Of a stretch of DNA of 64,000 nucleotides, positions 28,561-37,435 are shown one piece after another. The DNA comes from Enteropsectra breve (Eukaryota > Microsporidia), in the NCBI GenBank assembly GCA_024243835.1, contig JALPMN010000645.1, positions 57,837-121,836 on the forward strand, written 5' to 3'. A program made the translations under genes and the position numbers. A model generated the notes under the pieces. The model made no database searches and was not told the DNA's origin. It saw nothing but the letters and a program-made list of their open reading frames with translations. Positions within the stretch are counted from its first letter, which is position 1, and every line of letters starts with the position of its first letter.

Positions 28561-31008
28561 ATGAAAGAAAAGGAATGCAGCAGACTGCGAGAAATATTCA
28601 AAAACAGAGAGATTCCTGCTCCCAAAGTGCCGCATACCAGCAAAGATGCAAGGCTGTGCAAAAGCAGCAAGAACAGCTATCACAACAAGGCACTTATTTA
28701 CATGCGTAGCAGCATGCAGGAGCCTATCAGTCTCCCTGCACTGAAAAATGTGTACAAAACGCTTATCCACCATGTACCCAGGGCTTACCGGGTGCAGATG
28801 CAAAACTATGGAAACATTATAAGCCAGCAGAAGAAGCTTTCGATAATATGCCTGCGCGAGCTGAGAAGAGGGCTTTCCAGGACATCGAGGACCAACCCCA
28901 ATCTCAAGAATAAAAGGATAAACAAGGAACTGCAAAAGCACCTGAACAGGACAAATAAGAAGATTAAGGATAGGAAGAAGACTGATGACATCAAGAATGA
29001 GGAGCGGAGAAAGAACGAAAATCTCAGGAAGGAGGAGGAGCGCCAGAAACGAAAGTTTGCGTATTTGATGAGCCAGACAGAGGCGTTTGCAAGTTTTGTT
29101 CTAAACAAGCACCGCAAGGAGCTCAATGAGGAGAGCATTGGAGCGTCTGCAGCCAAAAGACATCTGGAGTTTGTCAAGGAGTTTGATCTTGACAAACAGA
29201 CAAAGACCCAGCAGTCTGGAATGGAGGAGTACGAGGCCAAGGACATCAAGCAGCCTGGCATTTTAAACACGAATTTGAAAGTTTATCAGCTGAAGGGCCT
29301 GAATTGGCTTGTGAATCTTTACCACCAGGGAATCAATGGGATTCTTGCCGATGACATGGGTCTTGGAAAAACCGTGCAGTCGATTTCGATGCTTGGGTAT
29401 CTGGCCGAGACCGAGAACGTGTGGGGGCCCTTTTTAGTGGTGACTCCCGCATCTACGCTGCACAACTGGGAAGCGGAGTTTAAAAAGTTTCTGCCTGACT
29501 TTTCGGTTGTTGTTTACTATGGGACACTCAGTGAGCGGGCAGAACTTAAAAAGCAAATTAAAAAGGCTAATGTCGTGGTAACGTCATATCAAATAGCAGT
29601 AACTGATGAGAATTTATTTAAAAGAATAAAGTGGGAGTATATGATTCTGGATGAGGCACAGGCCATCAAAAGCAACAGCTCTGTGCGCTGGAAAACCCTT
29701 CTGGCGTTTAAAACACGGAACCGCTGTCTGCTCACCGGCACCCCGATCCAAAACAACATGCAGGAGCTGTGGAGTCTGCTTCATTTTATAATGCCTGGGC
29801 TTTTTGACTCGCTTTCTGAGTTCAGCGAGTGGTTTTTGGCTGACAACAAAGTGGATCTCGATCAGATTGACAAGCTGCACACGATACTAAAGCCTTTCAT
29901 GCTTAGAAGGCACAAAGACGATATTAAAGATGAAATAGGAACCAAGAAAATACTGCAAATTGAGTGCAAAATGAGTCTGCGCCAGTTGGCACTGTACGAA
30001 GAGGTTCTGAATACGCAGCTGCTCGGGAAGAAGTCAGATGCAAATGAGTATGACAATGTTGTGATGCAGCTCAAGAAAATCTGCAATCATCCGGATTTGT
30101 TTAATAAGCTCGAGCCACTGGGGAATATTCACTTTACAGCAGCAGGAGAATCATCACTTGCTACTTACAGAAGCAGTGAAAAGATCTTTGTGCCCCAGCA
30201 TTTGCTTGGTGACGATGCGAGCAACGGTTTGCCGATAAAGAAGCCATCGGCGGCACTAGGCGGCATTTTGGGGGCGCGAGTGTGGAAGCACACGGGTGGG
30301 CTTGAAAATCCACTTCCCGCATGCTTGTCTTCCGAACTCATGGCCCATAAGCGCATTCTTGAAAATGGGCTGAAAAGATTCAGATTCTTACAGCCACAGG
30401 TTTTTCCACACAAAACACAGTTATTTTCAAGCGGCTCCGATAAAAGACTGGACACCTTTGCCACAGCACAGAAAAAGCACGGGCCCACTGAGCAGATGAT
30501 CTTTGTGCCCCCAATAAACACGTTTATCGTAGACTCGGGCAAACTGGAGGCCTTGCACATCCTTCTCAAGGAATTGAGAGAAAATAATCACAGGCCTCTG
30601 ATTTACTTCCAGATGACAAGAATGATGGATCTATTTGAGGAATATCTGGTGAAGATGGAGTATCCGTATCTGCGGCTGGACGGATCGTGCAAGGTTGGTG
30701 CGCGCAAAGAGCTTGTTAAGTCGTGGCAGAGCCAGGATAACATTTTCATATTCATTTTGAGCACCAGGGCGGGCGGTGTTGGAATAAACCTGACTGCTGC
30801 TGACACAGTCATTTTCTATGACTCCGACTGGAATCCAACGGTGGACCAGCAGGCAATGGACCGTGTGCATCGTCTGGGACAAACGAAGGATGTGACTGTC
30901 TATCGCCTGATTACAAAAAACAGCATCGAAGAGAAAATTATGGAGCGGGCCAACAAGAAGGACGAGATGCAGAAAATCATTATTAAGGGCAAGGTGTTTG
31001 AGGGATAG
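28561..31008 (+). CDS. INO80: INO80 chromatin remodelling ATPase, compact
   Basis: Swi2/Snf2 motor of the INO80 complex, which slides nucleosomes and acts in transcription, replication and repair. The 815-residue product (yeast about 1490) has the DBINO region at about 150-195 (EERQKRKFAYLMSQTEAF). The first ATPase lobe has ILADDMGLGKTVQS, the box MILDEAQAIKS and LTGTPIQNNMQELWSLLHF. A reduced insertion follows, then the second lobe (FILSTRAGGVGINLTAADT, DQQAMDRVHRLGQ). MQELW-LLHFIMP-LFDS and DEAQAIKS are INO80-specific. The Walker A segment reads DDMGLGKT where DEMGLGKT is usual, a mild change. The insertion between lobes, which holds Rvb1/2 and Arp5, is short but present at about 500-640. 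CCCC lies directly before the ATG. Confidence 0.95.
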   Translation: MKEKECSRLREIFKNREIPAPKVPHTSKDARLCKSSKNSYHNKALIYMRSSMQEPISLPALKNVYKTLIHHVPRAYRVQMQNYGNIISQQKKLSIICLRELRRGLSRTSRTNPNLKNKRINKELQKHLNRTNKKIKDRKKTDDIKNEERRKNENLRKEEERQKRKFAYLMSQTEAFASFVLNKHRKELNEESIGASAAKRHLEFVKEFDLDKQTKTQQSGMEEYEAKDIKQPGILNTNLKVYQLKGLNWLVNLYHQGINGILADDMGLGKTVQSISMLGYLAETENVWGPFLVVTPASTLHNWEAEFKKFLPDFSVVVYYGTLSERAELKKQIKKANVVVTSYQIAVTDENLFKRIKWEYMILDEAQAIKSNSSVRWKTLLAFKTRNRCLLTGTPIQNNMQELWSLLHFIMPGLFDSLSEFSEWFLADNKVDLDQIDKLHTILKPFMLRRHKDDIKDEIGTKKILQIECKMSLRQLALYEEVLNTQLLGKKSDANEYDNVVMQLKKICNHPDLFNKLEPLGNIHFTAAGESSLATYRSSEKIFVPQHLLGDDASNGLPIKKPSAALGGILGARVWKHTGGLENPLPACLSSELMAHKRILENGLKRFRFLQPQVFPHKTQLFSSGSDKRLDTFATAQKKHGPTEQMIFVPPINTFIVDSGKLEALHILLKELRENNHRPLIYFQMTRMMDLFEEYLVKMEYPYLRLDGSCKVGARKELVKSWQSQDNIFIFILSTRAGGVGINLTAADTVIFYDSDWNPTVDQQAMDRVHRLGQTKDVTVYRLITKNSIEEKIMERANKKDEMQKIIIKGKVFEG

Positions 31009-31482
31009 TATGGATGTATTTTACAATGAAATACTTTTGAATGGCATCTGTTAAATCTTTTAAATTGCATTTTACTAAAGCATAATATCTGCTATTTTAC
31101 ATCATAAAAGAGGCTATTTTTAAGCTTGCGACAGAATGTAATTTATATCATGTGTATTCACCATTAACGGTATTTCAAAAAAAGATATGGCAAATCAACT
31201 AAGAACAAAGTTGAGTTATTCCTTTGAGACATGAGTGCTTGCAATGATGTAGTATAAGAGTTAAAAAGCACATAAAAATTATATCAACATCGTATGCTCA
31301 AATATAATTTATAATTAAAATAGGTTTGATGACCAATAATAAGTCTTGAGAAAACAAAATTGTATGAAAATAATTTGTAATTAAAATAGGTTTGATGACC
31401 AATAATAAGTCTTGAGAACACAAAATTGTATGAAAATAATTAGCATTTGTTTTATTATACCGTTTATACGTTCCCCCTTGAG
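31009..31482. other. Intergenic with 66-bp tandem repeat
   Basis: Between convergent INO80 and a minus-strand gene. It contains the two-copy repeat at 31304-31441; no coding sequence. Confidence 0.65.
31304..31441. repeat. Tandem repeat, 66-bp period, 2 copies
   Basis: Two almost identical copies, with only a few differences (for example GAGAAAACA in the first, GAGAACACA in the second). The shared core is TAGGTTTGATGACCAATAAT. It lies in the 3' region shared by convergent genes. Confidence 0.9.
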
Positions 31483-32352
31483 TTATTTATCCTCAGTCTT
31501 TTCATGTCCGTTGTAAAACAATATTCTATTGCGGTCATCTTTCATTCCCCACTCTCCTGACAAATTTATGAAGGGTGCAGCATCTGCATAGCGCTTGCGA
31601 AGCTCATGAAGCAGTGGTGCATCAACCCACCCATTTTCAACAGCAATGCTCAGTGCCCACTCACTTTTCTGCCTGTAGAGTATATCCATTATATCTTCTC
31701 TTAGCAACCCAAAGCTCTTTACATATTCCAGGTAAACCTCTTTTTCCAGCGTTTTATCTGTTTTGACGATTCGAGCCAAAATAAACATATTTTTTGTAAA
31801 CAGACTATGCAGGTATCTGAGCTGAGCTGTTCCGATTTTAGATACATAGGCTTTGTCAAAAAGTGCTTCTATCTTTTCCATGTTATTGCTGTGAATCTCA
31901 CTAATTGTGCACTTCATTTTAAGCATAACAAGATCAGAGAGGCAACGCAGTATTCCCTCGCAGTATTTGTGCTTCAGTCCAGAATATGCTATTTCCAGTG
32001 CGCTGTCTATTTCAACACTTTCACTTGAAAGCAGATCGTGCAAACCAAGAAGAGAGCTGAGATGCATAACATTTTTATTTGCGAACTCGTAGTATTTGAG
32101 ATATTCTTTTGCACCGCAGGTATCTCCAAAAAGAATGTAGGTGCTGATTACTTCTTCGATTACACGGACTGAGCTGTCCGATTTTCGCATTGTTGTGAGG
32201 ATCCGCAGAGCAGAGTCTTTCTGGCCCGTTTCACAGTAGTATCGCACCATCATTGATGGATGCTTTTTTGTAAAGTGCACTACGGCATCCTTGGCACTGA
32301 GGCCAAGCATTTTCTGTTCTTCCTCCAGGAACTTTGGTATATTCCATGCCAT
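31483..32352 (-). CDS. Helical hypothetical protein
   Basis: 289 residues, not recognised. Predicted by eye to be mainly helical, with repeated helix-turn-helix segments (GLSAKDAVVHFTKKHPSMMV, YYCETGQKDSALRILTTMRK, VISTYILFGDTCGAKEYLKY) that suggest a TPR- or clathrin-like solenoid. There is no membrane span or catalytic motif. ATG 32352 has CCC directly before it. It is divergent from CFD1 with 153 bases between the start codons, so the two probably share a promoter region. Solenoid proteins of this size act as scaffolds in transport or complex assembly, but nothing here points to one. Confidence 0.8.
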   Translation of the reverse strand: MAWNIPKFLEEEQKMLGLSAKDAVVHFTKKHPSMMVRYYCETGQKDSALRILTTMRKSDSSVRVIEEVISTYILFGDTCGAKEYLKYYEFANKNVMHLSSLLGLHDLLSSESVEIDSALEIAYSGLKHKYCEGILRCLSDLVMLKMKCTISEIHSNNMEKIEALFDKAYVSKIGTAQLRYLHSLFTKNMFILARIVKTDKTLEKEVYLEYVKSFGLLREDIMDILYRQKSEWALSIAVENGWVDAPLLHELRKRYADAAPFINLSGEWGMKDDRNRILFYNGHEKTEDK

Positions 32353-32505
32353 GGGCTTGTAAAAACAAAGATAGATGGCTTCGCGGCGAATTCTCGCAGT
32401 AAAAATCTATTACGTGAATGGCCAAATGGGCAAACATACCCCATCCTAATAGTGATGTAAATGTGGATCTCCTCATTTCCTGCTCCTGCTGAACATAATG
32501 AATAA

Positions 32506-33327
32506 ATGGCTAATAAACCCAGAACAAATATGCTTTCCAATGCAAATAGGAAAGACAAAATACTCCTTGCAAAGCAACAGATTTCACAAGATTTGTTACC
32601 CGTGAAAATTTTGGCAGTGCTAAGCGGAAAGGGAGGCGTTGGAAAGACAAGTGTCAGCGCTATGCTTGCAATGGCACTTGCTGAAAAGTACAGAACACTC
32701 ATAATTGACTTCGATCTTTGCGGGCCTAGCGTTTACCGAGCACTGGGCGCCAAAGGAAAGATGATTAAGGACAGAGACGGATTTAAGCCGTTAAATGTGT
32801 CTCCAGGATTAGATATCCTCTCTTTCGGAGCTACTCTCGGGCAAAATGATGCCGTTATATGGCGGGGAGCAAAGAAAAAAATATTTCTCGATCTTTTCTT
32901 GAGCTCAGCCAAAGACTACGATATTCTGCTTATAGACACGCCGCCTGGAATATCTGACGAGCATTTATTTCTGGCACACAGAGATATCAACGCGCTCATT
33001 GTCACAACGCCACAGAACGTCGCGCTGAACGACACGCAGCGCTGCATAGAATTTTGCCAAGGAAACGCAATAAACATCGTTGGTGTCCTAGAAAACATGT
33101 CATTTTTTGAATGCGAGTGTTGTGCAGAGAAGACTTATATTTTTGGTGGCCAGGGGGGAAAGAGCCTTGCTGAGGAGTATCAGCTCAACTTTCTGGGCGA
33201 GATTCCACTTTCATCAGAGCTCTCTGAATGCATCGATAGCGATGCGAGTAAAATGCGTCTCAAGTCCCTTGAGGGCTATAAGATGATTCAGAGCCTGATA
33301 GCTGATGGAAGGCTTTGCCTTCAGTAG
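32506..33327 (+). CDS. CFD1: Cytosolic Fe-S scaffold ATPase Cfd1/NUBP2
   Basis: P-loop NTPase of the Mrp/NBP35 family that, with Nbp35, assembles 4Fe-4S clusters for cytosolic and nuclear proteins. Clients include the primase and polymerase delta in this window. The 273-residue product has the deviant Walker A SGKGGVGKTS, the loop IIDFDLCGPSVYRALG, LLIDTPPG (Walker B region) and a late cysteine pair in MSFFECECCAEKTYIFGGQG. The last corresponds to the family's CPxC, here CECC. The N-terminal four-cysteine cluster of Nbp35 is missing, so Cfd1 is the better fit. Start is ATG 32506; ATG 32530 is also possible and has CCC 9 bases upstream. Confidence 0.9.
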   Translation: MANKPRTNMLSNANRKDKILLAKQQISQDLLPVKILAVLSGKGGVGKTSVSAMLAMALAEKYRTLIIDFDLCGPSVYRALGAKGKMIKDRDGFKPLNVSPGLDILSFGATLGQNDAVIWRGAKKKIFLDLFLSSAKDYDILLIDTPPGISDEHLFLAHRDINALIVTTPQNVALNDTQRCIEFCQGNAINIVGVLENMSFFECECCAEKTYIFGGQGGKSLAEEYQLNFLGEIPLSSELSECIDSDASKMRLKSLEGYKMIQSLIADGRLCLQ

Positions 33328-33896
33328 CTCTTCCCATCTCTCTTGGCAAGAGATGCAACACCTCAATGCACTAATTCAGAATAAATTTTGCTTGAAAATT
33401 CCGTAATGCGCATTGCTAGCTCTGGCTATCAAGTATAGTGTTCTCAGCAGATTCATTGATTGGCTAAGAAAGCGAGTTTATACTTGTATTTATCCCATGG
33501 CTATATAAATTAAAGAAGTTTTTAGGCATAGCAAGCAAACTTTTTAGTCTAAAATTGAAGTTCTGTATGGGTAGTGAAGCCTATTGGATCAAAGAACATT
33601 AAATTTGGCTGTTAATGTGATGTTGAACAAACTTGTTCATTGAAAATTAATGTTGCTTAAAAAGTGTTAATACAGACTTGAATATATAAAATGGCCTATT
33701 GAAGAAATATTTTTTTAATAATTCCTTATTATTAAAAACAGTCTCTGATCTTATAAAGAAAACTAAATCCGACACAAAGTGCTCGAGTGGAAAGGCCAGA
33801 ATTAAGCACGCTGTTCTGTTGTATTGAATATATTCTTAGCAGATAACTGAGCAATGCCGGCATTTTTTGTGAAATATAATTGGGCCTGTGTTTGCA
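33328..33896. other. Intergenic, nothing recognised
   Basis: Between convergent genes, AT-rich. No open frame of note. Confidence 0.6.
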
Positions 33897-34670
33897 TCAG
33901 AGTGCGCCATCACACGAAAGCGATACTTTCAGAGATGCACCCTTCGAAAAGAAGAGTGAAGCAACAACCTTTTTATTGCCATCTTGATAAATACAACCGT
34001 CACGTATTGCAAGGCTATTTGAGGAGTAGTACATTTTGGGAGATATGTTGAGAATAGAATGATACAGGCTTATGTTGATAGTTTCCTCTGAATAGTGTGA
34101 AGCAATATTTGCGTCAACATAGAGTGTTGTATCTCCGTCTGAAAGAGCGATTGCATCTTCATTTTTGTCATAGTCAAGAAGTAAAAAGCAGATGCTGTGC
34201 AGCTTTTGAGTCTTGTGGGTGAATATATTGAAGTTTTCTGGTAAGTCATACAGGCCTGCCGTGATTTTCAAATCTTCGCCAAAAATACAATTGCAAACTG
34301 TTTTGTGTTCCGCTAAGCAGCACTGCTTTTCGGAGAAATGGTGCAGATCTCCTGATAGGGGCCCTTGATGCGCTTCGTACCGCGCAAAGCACCGAAGAAT
34401 AAAGAAAAAGAGCTTTTTGTTGGCAAAATAAAAATTGAGATAGCGCTCGATATATGCAAACTTACGGGTGTTCGTCTCAAGCACAAAAATAAGCTTTACA
34501 TGTGAGGGAAAAATGTCAAGAACAAAGTTGTCGTTGCACATGGTTGTGATGCCATTTTCACTAAAGATAGCAAGGCCTAGTAAATGAGCAATGCGTGGCA
34601 ACAGCCTTTGCATCTCTATTCGTTCAGAGTCGAGTAGCATGATTATGTTCGTCTGGTCATTCTGTTGCAT
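33897..34670 (-). CDS. Hypothetical protein
   Basis: 257 residues, not recognised. It has a mixed alpha/beta look, with beta-rich stretches (FVLDIFPSHVKLIFVLETN, CFLLLDYDKNEDAIAL, GDTTLYVDANIAS) and a cluster of cysteines at about 117-129 (CCLAEHKTVCNC). No signal peptide, membrane span or known motif. The ATG at 34670 is preceded by GGG rather than CCC, the alternative microsporidian start-proximal motif. It ends 570 bases from CFD1 in convergent orientation. Confidence 0.75.
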   Translation of the reverse strand: MQQNDQTNIIMLLDSERIEMQRLLPRIAHLLGLAIFSENGITTMCNDNFVLDIFPSHVKLIFVLETNTRKFAYIERYLNFYFANKKLFFFILRCFARYEAHQGPLSGDLHHFSEKQCCLAEHKTVCNCIFGEDLKITAGLYDLPENFNIFTHKTQKLHSICFLLLDYDKNEDAIALSDGDTTLYVDANIASHYSEETINISLYHSILNISPKMYYSSNSLAIRDGCIYQDGNKKVVASLFFSKGASLKVSLSCDGAL

Positions 34671-35363
34671 CCCTACCGCGACAATTTGAGATAAAAATTT
34701 TAAATTACATCTGTTTCATGATGCACTTAAGAGATTCTTTTAGAATCGTGCTAAAATAATAGTTTTCGACTCGCGCTTTACTTTCCGTTAGAGCCGAGTC
34801 AAAATGCAGCTTAAATAGTCTTCTCAGATAAAAAACATTCAGTTTAAATAGCATAAATTAACCACTCTAATTTACCAAAGCGTTTAAGATCTAAATGATT
34901 TCATTCTCGGTAAGTAAATTGCTAACTTTCCATTACGATGATAATATTCCTCTCGAATGTTGTCCGGGCAAAAAATGCCATCTTTTTTGTAATGCCAGAC
35001 GGAAGAGCAGGCATCACATTTCCTGTAATAGTCATTCATGAGTTAGATTTTACTTACAGAAATTTGTAAAATTAAATGCTCACAACGAATGGACTGCATA
35101 CAGCGACAACTTTCTGTGCGCTTCAAAAAATGTTTCGAACAGCATATTATTTTCCCTGAGAAAGTAGATAAATAACCGCTTTTCTCTTGGCTGATTAGTT
35201 TTCACAATTTCTATGTCTCCCAAAGCTTATAAAGATGAATATTTTAGCATACAACAATTATTATACAATCATAGCTTTTGAATAGCCAATTTACTTCTTT
35301 TTTATTAAAAACCAAGGCCTTCATTTAAAGTGGCTGCACTTTAAAAACTAAGCCATAGAGCCC
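34671..35363. other. Divergent promoter region, nothing recognised
   Basis: Between an unknown minus-strand gene and ARP5. No supported gene. It ends in CCC at the ARP5 start. Confidence 0.6.
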
Positions 35364-36974
35364 ATGATTGATCTTGCAGAAAAAATATATTCAAACACAT
35401 ACAAAGAGGTGCAGGACAAGAGCAGTACAATTGTTATTGACAACGGGGTGTATGAGATTAGAGCGGGCTTCAATTCCTTTCATGCATTCACGGCCCGCAA
35501 CAGGATATACAAGTACAAGGAAAAGGTGTCTTTTAACCCGTTCCCACAGTCGATCATGAAAAGCATGTTTGATGGTGATGTTATTGTTAATTTTGAGGTT
35601 CTTGAGCATAGCATTGATCTTGTTCTTGAGCATTTGCAGCCAGAGCAGCTTGATAATTTGATTATAACAACAACTCCGCAGAGTCCCACTGAGAACGAGC
35701 TCTTGGATTTCCTGTTCAGCGTCTACAAATTCAACCGTGTGCAGCTTGGATACGACTTTATTTTCCCATATCAGCACCACTGCCCTGGACAGGACTGCCT
35801 TGTTGTGAGTATGAAGTATTCAAGCTGTATTGTTGCGTTTATTCAGGAAGGCGGCATTGCTGAGATGTACAAAATCAATTTTGGTGGAAAGGATATTCAG
35901 GAGTACATCAACTATGTCATGACTGAGCGGTATAAGCAGTTTAAGAAGAGCTACAGCCGCCTGTCAGAGCATCTGCGGGCCTCTCTGGACTACACGCGTG
36001 AAAGCACAGCACTCTACAACCAGATGTGTGTTGGAGACTATAAAGATACGCTTTTTTTGAATGAAGAGCAAATTAGCAGCCCAGTGGTCCAGGATATGGC
36101 CAACCAGAAGAGCGCCTTGAATACAGGGCCACAGCTGTCCATCCCCAGCATCGACTACACGCTGATGGGCACTGATGATGGCGAGCTGAGTGCCGAGGAT
36201 ATCAAGGAAAAAAGAAAACAAAACATGCTGTTCCACGCAACGCTCTACCGCATCAAAACAAAGATTCAAAAGAACATGACAAACCTGGGGATGCTGATTG
36301 AAAGTATCAGCGATGTGCAGGAAAAGCAGGACGACATCAACCGATATCTTGAAAACAAGAAGAGAAAGTTTGAGGAGATTAAGAGGCTGCTGGAGCTAAG
36401 AAACAAAATAAGGCAGGATTCAAAAAACAAAAAGACTAAGGAGTTTCAAATTAAGCACAAAGAGGGTCTTCTCACCGAAGACGACATTGTGATACGAACG
36501 GCAATTGCTGACGCGGAGGATGAAGCCATGGAAAGCAAGCTGGTGGAGCGGCTCAATTTTCTTAGCAAGGAAATTACTGCTGTCGATCCAGATTTCATTC
36601 CCTTCTATGCGAATGCGCTGGAAATCCTGCATGGAGAAAACATCGGCCGCCAGTGTGTGAATGTGGATCTTATCAAGTGGGTGGAGATATTCTTTGATCC
36701 GATGATAATTAATTTGGAGGAGATGGGCCTTTCTGAAATTTTTGGATGCATTGCACAGAAGTATCCCATTAAAAATGTGCTTCTGTGTGGAGGATTTTCC
36801 TTCATCAAGGATTTGGAGAAAAGAATTGAGATGGAGCTTAATTCTTTGCTGCCGAACGAAGTGCATATTATCAAGACAGACGAGACGAAGCCCACAGCAT
36901 TCATGGGCGCAGAGTTCTCACCTCTTCTGAAGGTTTATACCCGGGAGGAGTACAACGCCGGGATGTTCAAGTAA
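35364..36974 (+). CDS. ARP5: Actin-related protein Arp5 (INO80 subunit)
   Basis: Arp5 couples ATP use to nucleosome sliding in the INO80 complex, whose motor is encoded 7 kb upstream. The 536-residue product begins with an actin-like phosphate-binding strand (TIVIDNGVYEIRAGF). It keeps NFGGKDIQEYINYVM and, near the end, NVLLCGGFSFIKDLEKRIE, corresponding to actin's second adenosine loop. It closes with FMGAEFSPLLKVYTREEYNA, which matches the W-G-x-x-x...(I/V)TR-x-EY-x-E end of Arp5. A long charged coiled coil (about 275-400, with YLENKKRKFEEIKRLLELRN) interrupts the actin fold, as in Arp5. The ATG at 35364 has CCC directly before it. The yeast protein is about 755 aa. Confidence 0.9.
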   Translation: MIDLAEKIYSNTYKEVQDKSSTIVIDNGVYEIRAGFNSFHAFTARNRIYKYKEKVSFNPFPQSIMKSMFDGDVIVNFEVLEHSIDLVLEHLQPEQLDNLIITTTPQSPTENELLDFLFSVYKFNRVQLGYDFIFPYQHHCPGQDCLVVSMKYSSCIVAFIQEGGIAEMYKINFGGKDIQEYINYVMTERYKQFKKSYSRLSEHLRASLDYTRESTALYNQMCVGDYKDTLFLNEEQISSPVVQDMANQKSALNTGPQLSIPSIDYTLMGTDDGELSAEDIKEKRKQNMLFHATLYRIKTKIQKNMTNLGMLIESISDVQEKQDDINRYLENKKRKFEEIKRLLELRNKIRQDSKNKKTKEFQIKHKEGLLTEDDIVIRTAIADAEDEAMESKLVERLNFLSKEITAVDPDFIPFYANALEILHGENIGRQCVNVDLIKWVEIFFDPMIINLEEMGLSEIFGCIAQKYPIKNVLLCGGFSFIKDLEKRIEMELNSLLPNEVHIIKTDETKPTAFMGAEFSPLLKVYTREEYNAGMFK

Positions 36975-37091
36975 AGGTGATGCAACTGGTATGGGCGGTA
37001 TGGCGTTCTTCTGTTTTCGTTTCTCAGCAAAAGAATAAATCTTAATTTATCATTGTATTAAAAGCTGATTTTTTACGTAAACACAAAATAC

Positions 37092-37147
37092 CCTAGTGTT
37101 TAAATACTGAAGCACATATTCACCTAGTGTTTAAATACTGAAGCATA
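37092..37147. repeat. Tandem repeat, 31-bp period, 2 copies
   Basis: CCTAGTGTTTAAATACTGAA occurs twice, at 37092 and 37123, followed by GCAC in the first copy and GCAT in the second. Function unknown. Confidence 0.9.
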
Positions 37148-37292
37148 CATTTATATAGAGGATGATTATTTTGGCAGAGTATTAAATATTGCCTAGATTG
37201 GGACTAGGCTTTGAAATAAAAAATATTAACTTTTTTATCAAGAGTATTTATGATAGCTGTTTCATTTCCAAATAGGAACTCTTTTTACACTG

Positions 37293-37320
37293 GCAAACTG
37301 GAATGATCATTCCTGTTTGC
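37293..37320. promoter_or_regulatory. 28-bp palindrome upstream of STE24
   Basis: GCAAACTGGAATGA followed by TCATTCCTGTTTGC. Fourteen pairs with one T-T mismatch and no spacer; the inner 14 bases GGAATGATCATTCC are perfect. It lies about 115 bases before the STE24 ATG. It is a plausible dimer-binding site. Confidence 0.55.
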
Positions 37321-37435
37321 GTTCCACACATTTGTTTCAGCTATCATGACAATTTCCGTATCAGCCATAAAACAGGCTTTCATTTGGCCTATAGCAATGT
37401 AAAGCACAAATAAATGTAAAAATTCAGTGATTTTA

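Larger units (their letters stand above)
36975..37435. other. Intergenic with a tandem repeat and a palindrome
   Basis: Between ARP5 and STE24 on the same strand. It holds a 31-bp tandem repeat (37092-37147) and a 28-bp palindrome (37293-37320). No coding sequence. Confidence 0.7.
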
